Assembly: GCF_001713395.1 (NCBI RefSeq) | Contig: NZ_CP016450.1 | Span: 620,001-684,000 of the forward strand | Length of the DNA stretch: 64,000 nt | Direction: 5' to 3' | Source: Sinorhizobium sp. RAC02 | Lineage (GTDB): Bacteria > Pseudomonadota > Alphaproteobacteria > Rhizobiales > Rhizobiaceae | Shown: piece after piece, positions 54,011 to 64,000 of the stretch | How the letters are laid out: each line of letters begins with the position of its first letter | Numbering within the stretch: the first letter of the stretch is position 1 | Made by a program: the position numbers and the translations under genes | Notes under the pieces: model-generated | What the model was told of the DNA's origin: nothing | Seen by the model: the letters and a program-made list of their open reading frames with translations, nothing else | Database searches by the model: none

Positions 54011-54877
54011 ATGGTTGTTGCAGGGTCTGTTGGTGTGAAGAAGACGGCGCGCATTGTCTATCTTACGCTTTTCGCTACGGCGTCGTCTGTCGTTCTTTCC
54101 GCGTGCCAGTCGGATCCGGACATCGATATTTCGAAATTGGCCGGCGAGACTGAATCCGCCGATGTGCTTTACAATCAGGGTCTTGCCAACCTCAATTCCG
54201 GCAAGGTGACCGAAGCCAGCCGCAAGTTCGAGGCCGTGGATCGCCAGCATCCGTTCTCGGAAGAGGCGCGCAAGGCACTCGTCATGTCGGCCTTCACGAA
54301 TTACCGCCAGGGCCGCAACGAAGAGGCCATCACGGCCGGCAAGCGCTATCTCAATCTCTATCCGGGTTCCTCGGATGCGGCCTATGCGCAGTATATTATC
54401 GGCCTTGCCTACTGGAAGCAGATCCCGAGCGTGACGCAGGATCAGCGCACGTCGCAGCAGACGCTGGAGGCCATGCAGGCCGTCGTCGAAAAGTATCCCG
54501 AATCGGAATATGTCGAGGATGCGCAGACCAAGATCCGTTTTGCCCGCGACCAGCTCGCCGGCAAGGAAATGCAGGTCGGCCGCTACTATCTGGAACGCAA
54601 GGAATATATCGCGGCAGCGAGCCGCTTCCGCGTCGTCGTCGAAAAGTACCCGATGACCAACCAGATCGAGGAAGCGCTGGCACGCCTCGTCGAAACCTAT
54701 TACGCCATGGGCGTCGACAGCGAGGCGCAGACGGCTGCCGCGGTGCTCGGCCATAACTATCCCGACAGCCAGTGGTATGCCGACAGCTACAAGCTCCTTC
54801 AGTCGAAGGGTCTCGAGCCGCGCGAAAATTCGGGTTCCTGGATTTCGCGTGCCGGCAAGAGCCTGCTCGGCGCCTGA
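54011..54877 (+). CDS. bamD: Outer membrane protein assembly factor BamD (lipoprotein)
   Basis: 288 residues. A signal peptide ends with the lipobox LSAC (Cys32), so the protein is lipid-anchored to the inner face of the outer membrane, where it forms the BAM complex with BamA. Five TPR-like repeats follow (e.g. [24 protein letters not shown] and [27 protein letters not shown]). The start is uncertain: ATG 54011 is used, but GTG 54035 would give a 24-residue signal starting MKKTAR, which is more classical; TTG 53993 is also in frame. The position after lpxC and before recN is conserved in rhizobia. Confidence 0.92.
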   Translation: MVVAGSVGVKKTARIVYLTLFATASSVVLSACQSDPDIDISKLAGETESADVLYNQGLANLNSGKVTEASRKFEAVDRQHPFSEEARKALVMSAFTNYRQGRNEEAITAGKRYLNLYPGSSDAAYAQYIIGLAYWKQIPSVTQDQRTSQQTLEAMQAVVEKYPESEYVEDAQTKIRFARDQLAGKEMQVGRYYLERKEYIAAASRFRVVVEKYPMTNQIEEALARLVETYYAMGVDSEAQTAAAVLGHNYPDSQWYADSYKLLQSKGLEPRENSGSWISRAGKSLLGA

Positions 54878-54898
54878 CGCAAGAGATATGACAGGGCC

Positions 54899-56569
54899 AT
54901 GCTGGCGCAGCTATCGATCCGCGATATCGTCCTGATCGAACGGCTTGATCTTGCTTTCGAGCCGGGTCTCTCCGTGCTGACGGGTGAGACCGGCGCTGGC
55001 AAATCCATCCTTCTCGACAGTCTTTCGCTCGCACTCGGCGGGCGCGGCGACGGGTCTCTCGTGCGCCACGGCATAGAGCGTGGCCAGGTGACGGCCGTTT
55101 TCGATGTGCCGATGAGCCATGCCGCCCGCGCGCTTTTGCGCGACAATGGCATTGACGACGACGGTGATCTGATTTTCCGCCGCCAGCAATCCGCGGACGG
55201 CCGAACCAAGGCCTTCGTCAACGACCAGCCGGTATCCGTGCAACTGATGCGGCAGGCCGGGCAGTTTCTCGTCGAAATCCACGGCCAGCATGACGACCGC
55301 GCGCTCGTCGATACCGATGCGCACCGCCTGCTGCTCGATGCTTTCGGCGGTCTCGGCGAGGCGGCGGGGGACGTCGGCACGCTCTATCATCAGTGGAAGG
55401 ATGCCGACCGCACGCTGCGCCGCCACCGGGACAAGGTGGAAGCCGCAGCCCGTGAGGCCGATTACCTGCGCTCCTCGGTCGAGGAACTAGAGGTGCTCTC
55501 GCCGCAGGACGGCGAGGAGGATGCTCTGGCGGAAATCCGCGCCCGCATGATGAAGGCCGAGCGCATTGCCGGAGACATCAACGAGGCGAGTGAGTTCCTG
55601 AACGGCCATGCCTCGCCCGTGCCGCTGATCGCCGCGCTGGTCCGCCGCCTGGAGCGCAAGAGCCATGAGGCCCCGGGCCTTCTGGAGGAAACGGTCGAGT
55701 TGCTCGACGAGGCGCTGAACCAGCTTTCCAACGCCCAGATGGCCGTCGAGACCGCGCTGCGCAAGATGGAATACGACCCCAAGGAGCTGGAACGCACGGA
55801 AGAGCGTCTCTTTGCGCTTCGCGCCGCCGCCCGCAAATATTCCGTTCCCGTCACCGGCCTGCCGGCGCTTGCCGCCAAGATGATCACCGATCTTGCCGAT
55901 CTCGATGCCGGCGAGGAAAGGTTGGTGCAGCTGCAGGCCCGGCTGAGCGAAGCGCGCCTCGCCTTCGAGATTGCTGCGCGATCGCTTTCGGAAAAGCGCC
56001 ACCATGCCGCCGATGCGCTCGCCGCAGCGGTGATGGCGGAACTGCCGGCGCTGAAGCTGGAGCGTGCCCGCTTTACCGTCCAGATCACCACCGATCCGAA
56101 TGGCGGCGCGGAGGAGGGGATCGACACCGTCGAATTCCATGTCCAGACCAACCCCGGCACACGGCCCGGTCCGATCATGAAGGTTGCCTCGGGCGGGGAA
56201 CTGTCGCGCTTCCTGCTGGCGCTGAAGGTTGCGCTTGCCGATCGTGGTTCGGCCCCGACCCTCGTGTTCGACGAAATCGACACCGGCGTCGGTGGCGCGG
56301 TGGCCGATGCCATCGGCCAGCGGCTGAAGCGCCTGTCCTCCACCGTGCAGGTGCTCTCCGTTACCCACGCGCCGCAGGTTGCAGCACGCGCCGCAACCCA
56401 TCTCCTGATCTCCAAGGGGCCGGTCGAAGGCAGCGAGACAGTTGCCACCCGTGTCGCCCGCATGGACGACGGTGCACGCACGGAAGAGATCGCCCGCATG
56501 CTCGCCGGCGCGTCGGTGACGGACGAGGCAAGGGCGGCGGCGGCGCGGCTGCTTTCCGGTGGTCTGTAA
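54899..56569 (+). CDS. recN: DNA repair protein RecN
   Basis: 556 residues, SMC-like. The Walker A is GETGAGKS (29-36) after MLAQLSIRDIVLIERLDLAF. A coiled-coil pair spans about 150-360, and the C-terminal half has KVASGGELSRFLLALK (ABC signature) and LVFDEIDTGVGGAVADAIG (Walker B and D-loop), ending with HAPQVAARA. It acts in double-strand break repair and DNA joining. The start is ATG 54899 (GCC ATG CTG); there is AGAGA upstream. It lies 21 bases after bamD, probably in the same transcript. Confidence 0.94.
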   Translation: MLAQLSIRDIVLIERLDLAFEPGLSVLTGETGAGKSILLDSLSLALGGRGDGSLVRHGIERGQVTAVFDVPMSHAARALLRDNGIDDDGDLIFRRQQSADGRTKAFVNDQPVSVQLMRQAGQFLVEIHGQHDDRALVDTDAHRLLLDAFGGLGEAAGDVGTLYHQWKDADRTLRRHRDKVEAAAREADYLRSSVEELEVLSPQDGEEDALAEIRARMMKAERIAGDINEASEFLNGHASPVPLIAALVRRLERKSHEAPGLLEETVELLDEALNQLSNAQMAVETALRKMEYDPKELERTEERLFALRAAARKYSVPVTGLPALAAKMITDLADLDAGEERLVQLQARLSEARLAFEIAARSLSEKRHHAADALAAAVMAELPALKLERARFTVQITTDPNGGAEEGIDTVEFHVQTNPGTRPGPIMKVASGGELSRFLLALKVALADRGSAPTLVFDEIDTGVGGAVADAIGQRLKRLSSTVQVLSVTHAPQVAARAATHLLISKGPVEGSETVATRVARMDDGARTEEIARMLAGASVTDEARAAAARLLSGGL

Positions 56570-59702
<3,133 letters not shown>

Positions 59703-59829
59703 GGTACTAACCTTGCGGGATCAGCCATGTCCTCCTCACCGCTGGACACAGGCATTTGACCTTTGCTCAATCCACGCCAGCGTAATTGGTTCCGCTTTCC
59801 GGAGCATCTTCCACAACTCACCGTCGTTT

Positions 59830-60240
59830 CTAAGGATCGGTATAGCCCGCAGCGCGGATATCGACGGTGCGGCCCATCGGCGCGTTGCGGAAGAGAATGG
59901 CGCCGGTCGCTTTGGATTCGGCTGCCACATAGTCGAAGACGACGTGGTTTTCCTCGACCACCCGGTCGCCGTCCATCAACCGCCCGATGACGGTGACGGA
60001 TGCGGCGGTGGTTGTCGCAGCGTTGCGGATGTCGAAGGCGACGCGATAGCCGGCGCCGGTCTTCTCCGTCGTCAGCACGGCGATGGTGAGGTCCGGCGGC
60101 GTTGCCTCGCGCGTAAAGGCTTCCCAGCCGATCCAGCCGAGTAGGCCGGCGACGAGGAGGGCGGAGACGATGCCCGTCAGCCATTCGATCCAGTGCGGAT
60201 CGTGGCGTTCGCGATGGCGGCCCTGTTCGGATTTTGTCAT
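59830..60240 (-). CDS. TIGR02588 family membrane-anchored protein
   Basis: 136 residues. One N-terminal helix (about 18-40, EWLTGIVSALLVAGLLGWIGWEAF) is followed by a soluble domain of about 90 residues (PPDLTIAVLTTEKTGAGYRVAFDI, then TVIGRLMDGDRVVEENHVVFDY) that is probably a periplasmic beta-sandwich. This is the TIGR02588 family, which occurs beside TIGR02587 family genes, as here. The function is not known. The ATG has a poor RBS, and the gene is separated from the upstream TIGR02587 gene by only seven bases, so they are one operon. Confidence 0.75.
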   Translation of the reverse strand: MTKSEQGRHRERHDPHWIEWLTGIVSALLVAGLLGWIGWEAFTREATPPDLTIAVLTTEKTGAGYRVAFDIRNAATTTAASVTVIGRLMDGDRVVEENHVVFDYVAAESKATGAILFRNAPMGRTVDIRAAGYTDP

Positions 60241-60247
60241 GGTCGCC

Positions 60248-61108
60248 TCACAGGATCAGTCGCGCGGCAGCCGCGCCGAGGGCGGCGGGAAAGCCGAGCA
60301 CGATGACGGACAGCATGATCTCGACGGCGGAACTGCCGCCGAGGCGCTCAAAAATCCAGAGCGTGAAAATGCTGATCGACAGCGCGATGACGTAGCCCGG
60401 CAGCGTGAAGCGCACGAAGGCGTGCCACCAGGGCGTTTCCGGCGACAGCTCATGCCCGCCGATGAAGGAAACCGCATAGACGAAGCCGTGCATGAGGGCC
60501 ATCGATAGTAGGGCGACGACAAGCGCATGCCAGATCGTCATCTTGTAGGCGAGCACCATCATCTCGTCGGTCGGGGCGATGTTGAGTGACAGGAAGAGCG
60601 CGCCTGCGGCCATCATCAGCAGTTCGCCGTGATAGCGCGTCTCCCTTGCGTCGTCTCGATCTCCGTCGTCATGGCCGAGCTGGCTGCGGCCCAGCATGGC
60701 GCCGATGCTGGCAGGCACCGATTGCAGCGCGACCTTGCCGACGAGTTCGCTCGCCGGCATGCCGCCGCGCAGGAGGCCGAGCGCTGTCAGAACCACGAGG
60801 CTGGTAACGATGCCGATGCCATAGGCGATGATCGCGTCGCGGACCGCTTCGCGCCAGGTAAACGTTTCCTCGAAGCCGATGCGATGGGCAAGCAGGATAA
60901 GCAGGGGGATATTGAGGAGGAGCAGAAACAGCAGGCGTTCGCGCGCCATGTAAAAGCCGAGATACCACATTTCCATGGTCATCAGCATGGGCAGCGCCAG
61001 AAAGAGCGCGCCGGCAACACCCCGGCCGAGGCCGGTCACGAAGCGATTGAATTCGTCCTTGCCGTCGCCCGATCTGTCGCCGATGGCGCGCGCCGCATCT
61101 CGTGCCAT
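60248..61108 (-). CDS. TIGR02587/DUF2391 family integral membrane protein
   Basis: 286 residues with about seven or eight helices and a charged loop (HDDGDRDDARETRYHGELL) in the middle. It matches the TIGR02587/DUF2391 putative membrane protein family by its N-terminal FVTGLGRGVAGALFLALPMLMTMEMWYLGFYM, and by the neighbour TIGR02588 gene. The two genes are always predicted to be a pair in rhizobia and relatives, possibly a membrane complex of unknown task. Function is unknown, and no enzyme motif is visible. The ATG lies downstream of AGCGCGAGGG. Confidence 0.75.
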   Translation of the reverse strand: MARDAARAIGDRSGDGKDEFNRFVTGLGRGVAGALFLALPMLMTMEMWYLGFYMARERLLFLLLLNIPLLILLAHRIGFEETFTWREAVRDAIIAYGIGIVTSLVVLTALGLLRGGMPASELVGKVALQSVPASIGAMLGRSQLGHDDGDRDDARETRYHGELLMMAAGALFLSLNIAPTDEMMVLAYKMTIWHALVVALLSMALMHGFVYAVSFIGGHELSPETPWWHAFVRFTLPGYVIALSISIFTLWIFERLGGSSAVEIMLSVIVLGFPAALGAAAARLIL

Positions 61109-61174
61109 GAAATCCCCCGCAGAAGCGCGAGGGTAACGTGGCGCGGAGATTAAAGTTCCGCGCCACGGATGTTG

Positions 61175-63151
61175 TCAGAAGCGGTCCGGCTTCTTGGTCT
61201 TCGGCTTTTTCGGGCCGCCTTCCGGCTTGGCGAATTTTTCCCCCGGCTTGCCCTTGAAGGGCTTTGCGCCGGCAAAGGGCTTTGCGGGCTTCTTGGCGCT
61301 GTCGTCGCGGTCCTTCCAGTGCGGCTTTGCTGCCGCTGCACCGTCCGGCTTGTCGCCGTCGCGCTTCTTCTCGAAGCGGGGCTTCTTGTCGAAGCCGCCC
61401 TTCTTCTCGAATTCGCCCTTGGGCTTCCAGTCGGCGCGGCGCTCTTCGCTGCGGACCGGCTTGTCATAACGCTGCGTCTTCTCGCCGGGCGTGCGGCTAT
61501 AGGGCTGTGGCGCGAGGTCGGGCTGGCCTTCCAGCCTGGTCACGCGGATGCCGCGCTCCAGCATGCTGGCCGGGCCGAGGGCGCCGAGGAAGCCATCGGC
61601 GGCATCGGCGGAGATCTCGACATAGGTCTCCTCCGGCTGCATCTTGATTGCGCCGATCTCGTTCTTGGTGATGTTGCCGTTGCGGCAAAGCATCGGGATC
61701 AGCCAGCGCGGTTCGGCGCGCTGCTTGCGGCCGACCGAAACGGAGACCCAGACGCTGGAGCCGAAAGAATCACGTGGGCGTTTGGTTTCCGTCGGAATGA
61801 AGTCGTTGCCGCGCTCGCGCGGCTTGCGCTGTTCAAGCGAGACTTCGATCAGGTCTTCCGGGGCCGAACGGCCTGCCTTGAAGAAGCGGGCGACGGCGGC
61901 GGCGAGCTGCTTGGCATCGAAGCGCGCGACGAGGGCGTCGATGGTTTCGATCTCGTCTTCGCTGATCGTATCCGTCAGCATCGGGTCGGCCAGCAGGCGC
62001 TCGTCGTCGCGGCGCAGGATGTCCTCGGCTGACGGCGGCTTTGCCCAGTCTGCCTTGAGGTTTGCCATCTGGAGCAGGCGTTCTGCCTTGCGGCGGGCGC
62101 TGAGCGGCACGATGAGCGCGCTGACGCCCTTGCGGCCGGCGCGGCCCGTACGGCCGGAGCGGTGCAGCAGCGTATCCGGATTGGTCGGCAGGTCTGCGTG
62201 GACCACGAGTTCCAGGTTCGGCAGGTCGATGCCGCGGGCGGCGACGTCGGTCGCGATGCAGACGCGGGCGCGGCCATCGCGCATCGCCTGGAGCGCGTGG
62301 GTGCGCTCGTTCTGGCTGAGTTCGCCGGAAAGAGCGACGACCGAGAAGCCGCGATTGTTGAAGCGGGCCGTCAGGTGGTTCACGGCCGCACGGGTGGAGC
62401 AGAAGACGATGGCGTTCTGCGCATCGTAGAAACGCAGCACGTTGATGATCGCGTTTTCTCTGTCCGCCGGGGCGGCGAGCAGGGCGCGGTACTCGATGTC
62501 GACATGCTGTTCGCGCTCGGCGGCCGTCGAGATGCGCATGGCGTCGCGCTGGTAGTTTTTCGCGAGTGCTGCAATTTCCTTCGGCACGGTGGCCGAGAAC
62601 ATCAGCGTGCGGCGATCTTCGGGCGCTGCTTCGAGGATGAATTCAAGGTCTTCGCGGAAGCCGAGGTCAAGCATCTCGTCGGCCTCGTCGAGCACCACGG
62701 CGCGAATGGCGCTGAGATCGAGGTTGCCCCGGGTAATATGGTCGCGAAGACGACCCGGCGTGCCGACGATGATGTGGGTGCCGCGTTCCAGCGCACGCCG
62801 CTCGTTGCGCACGTCCATGCCGCCGACGCAGGAGGCGATGATGGCGCCGGTCATTTCATAGAGCCATTCCAGCTCGCGCTTGACCTGCATGGCAAGTTCG
62901 CGGGTCGGGGCGATGACGAGGGCAAGCGGGCTTGCGGCGCGATCGAAGCGCTCCTCGCCCTCAAGCAGCGTCGGGGCAATGGCGAGGCCGAAGGCGACGG
63001 TCTTGCCGGAACCGGTCTGGGCGGACACCAGCGCATCGGTATTCCCGATCTTCGGATCGGAGACGGCGATCTGCACCGGCGTCAAAGTGGTATAGCCGCG
63101 TTTGTCCAACGCCTTTGCCATCGCCGGAGCGAGGCCTGCAAAACTCGTCAT
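61175..63151 (-). CDS. DEAD-box RNA helicase with DbpA-like RNA-binding domain
   Basis: 658 residues. Helicase domain 1 has motif I AQTGSGKT (44-51), Ia APTRELA, motif [12 protein letters not shown], motif III SATVP; domain 2 has [14 protein letters not shown] (V) and [13 protein letters not shown] (VI). A DbpA-type RNA-binding domain follows (about 460-545; [36 protein letters not shown]), then a 110-residue Lys/Arg/Gly-rich tail. Such proteins remodel rRNA during ribosome assembly or in the cold. ATG 63151 gives the usual start [20 protein letters not shown]; the longer frame from 63520 has 123 non-conserved residues. A 280-base divergent gap separates it from panC. Confidence 0.93.
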   Translation of the reverse strand: MTSFAGLAPAMAKALDKRGYTTLTPVQIAVSDPKIGNTDALVSAQTGSGKTVAFGLAIAPTLLEGEERFDRAASPLALVIAPTRELAMQVKRELEWLYEMTGAIIASCVGGMDVRNERRALERGTHIIVGTPGRLRDHITRGNLDLSAIRAVVLDEADEMLDLGFREDLEFILEAAPEDRRTLMFSATVPKEIAALAKNYQRDAMRISTAAEREQHVDIEYRALLAAPADRENAIINVLRFYDAQNAIVFCSTRAAVNHLTARFNNRGFSVVALSGELSQNERTHALQAMRDGRARVCIATDVAARGIDLPNLELVVHADLPTNPDTLLHRSGRTGRAGRKGVSALIVPLSARRKAERLLQMANLKADWAKPPSAEDILRRDDERLLADPMLTDTISEDEIETIDALVARFDAKQLAAAVARFFKAGRSAPEDLIEVSLEQRKPRERGNDFIPTETKRPRDSFGSSVWVSVSVGRKQRAEPRWLIPMLCRNGNITKNEIGAIKMQPEETYVEISADAADGFLGALGPASMLERGIRVTRLEGQPDLAPQPYSRTPGEKTQRYDKPVRSEERRADWKPKGEFEKKGGFDKKPRFEKKRDGDKPDGAAAAKPHWKDRDDSAKKPAKPFAGAKPFKGKPGEKFAKPEGGPKKPKTKKPDRF

Positions 63152-63431
63152 ATGGGGTCTTTCGGAATTCGGGTTCCGCGGCGATCTGGCGCCGCACTCT
63201 GCGCCCGTTCGTATCGGGTGTGCTGACGCGCTCTCTACTCGGGATTGGGTGAAATGTACAGTGTGCAAAACGCAAAGCTGCCCAGCGGCTTGGGTGATAG
63301 GTGACAAAACCGTTTGCCGATTGTCTTTTTGCGCTGCACAAGATAGAAAACGGCGCCCCTTGAAGCAGTCCGCAGAGACCGCGTGGGTGGCATCGCCAGC
63401 GGGAGAGGGCGAGAGCAAGGAGGAGCCGTCG

Positions 63432-64000
63432 ATGCAGACTTTCACCACCATCGCGGATTTGCGCGCGGCGTTGGCGCCGCACCGCCTCGACGGCCGCACG
63501 ATCGGCCTTGTGCCCACCATGGGCTATCTTCATGTCGGCCATATGGAGCTTGCCCGCCGCGCGCGTGCCGACAACGACATCGTCGTCGCCACCATTTTCG
63601 TCAATCCGCTGCAGTTCGGCCAGAACGAGGACCTTGCGCGGTATCCGCGCGATCTCGCCCGCGACCAGGCGATGCTGGAAGCGGAAGGCGTGCACTATCT
63701 CTTCGCCCCCGGCGTTGCGGACATGTATCCGCGGCCGATGGAAACCGTGGTGGACGTGCCGACGCTTGGCGCCGAGCTGGAAGGTTCCGTGCGCCCCGGC
63801 CATTTTGCGGGCGTCGCGACGGTCGTCACCAAGCTTTTCAACATTGCCGGGCCGGACCGCGCCTATTTCGGCGAGAAGGATTTCCAGCAACTCACCATCA
63901 TCCGCCGCATGGTCGCAGACCTCGCCCAGCCCGTCGAGGTGATCGGCGTACCGACGGTGCGCGAGGCGGACGGGCTCGCCTGTTCCTCGCGCAATGTCTA
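63432..64000 (+). CDS. panC: Pantothenate synthetase, 5' part (cut by window end)
   Basis: The first 189 codons of pantoate:beta-alanine ligase, which joins pantoate and beta-alanine with ATP to give pantothenate. The HxGH nucleotide motif is in [13 protein letters not shown], and [31 protein letters not shown] and [15 protein letters not shown] are the pantoate-site blocks. The start follows AAGGAGGAG closely. The gene runs past position 64000; about 100 further codons are expected. panB may lie beyond it but cannot be seen. Divergent from the DEAD-box helicase gene. Confidence 0.95.
   Translation, partial: MQTFTTIADLRAALAPHRLDGRTIGLVPTMGYLHVGHMELARRARADNDIVVATIFVNPLQFGQNEDLARYPRDLARDQAMLEAEGVHYLFAPGVADMYPRPMETVVDVPTLGAELEGSVRPGHFAGVATVVTKLFNIAGPDRAYFGEKDFQQLTIIRRMVADLAQPVEVIGVPTVREADGLACSSRNV

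Noticed and set aside
63152..63520. 123-residue N-terminal extension of the DEAD-box helicase
   Set aside because: It lacks any conserved sequence and spans the divergent promoter region; the Q motif and start at 63151 fit the family.

Overview
The window is 64 kb of GC-rich chromosome from an alphaproteobacterium, most likely Rhizobiaceae (the Rhizobium/Agrobacterium/Ensifer/Shinella group). The reasons are the protein families, the order mraZ-rsmH-ftsL-ftsI-murE-murF-mraY-murD-ftsW-murG-murC-murB ... ddl-ftsQ-ftsA-ftsZ-lpxC-bamD-recN-ligA, an FtsZ with a long Gln/Pro-rich tail, a PPi-type phosphofructokinase, and intergenic palindromic repeats of the kind seen in rhizobia. I see no phage, insertion sequence, tRNA, rRNA operon or CRISPR array. 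Genus cannot be settled from the sequence alone.

Positions 1-14.7 kb hold metabolic and accessory genes. They are a DUF4432 sugar-epimerase-like protein, a DUF442 phosphatase/sulfurtransferase-like protein, a translationally coupled CaiB-type CoA-transferase plus TPP enzyme, a hydrolase plus EamA pair, a secreted RNase T2 homologue that has lost its catalytic histidines, a GT-C-like membrane protein, ettA, an ArsR-methyltransferase regulator with a 20-bp operator directly ahead of metF, a 25-residue membrane protein that is easily missed, and another EamA transporter.

Positions 14.8-29.7 kb are rich in envelope genes. They include an MltB-type transglycosylase, a GH25 lysozyme lipoprotein, an Omp25-like beta-barrel, a GGDEF/EAL protein, a class C-type serine hydrolase, two SLT-family transglycosylases and an AmpD-like amidase. 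Also here are pfp, a LysE exporter, a TerB/DnaJ protein, an FAD oxidoreductase and the RNase P RNA gene rnpB.

Positions 29.8-58.8 kb are the division and cell-wall (dcw) cluster, from mraZ to ftsZ, followed by lpxC, bamD, recN and ligA. Many junctions are ATGA/GTGA or short overlaps, indicating translational coupling. Upstream of mraZ are four TGGG boxes at exactly 10-bp spacing, a likely MraZ operator. Between murB and ddl the cluster is interrupted by two tandem aquaporin genes and a divergent MFS transporter, so ddl-ftsQAZ probably has its own promoter. The first aquaporin has changed two of the four selectivity-filter residues. lpxC has a leader with three hairpins.

Positions 58.8-64 kb carry a membrane M23 peptidase, the paired families TIGR02588/TIGR02587, a DEAD-box RNA helicase with a DbpA-like RNA-binding domain, and the 5' part of panC, which runs off the end of the window.

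Genes work together mainly in envelope biogenesis: precursor synthesis (murB-G, mraY), the divisome (ftsL, I, W, Q, A, Z), outer membrane assembly (lpxC, bamD) and wall remodelling (six predicted hydrolases outside the cluster).
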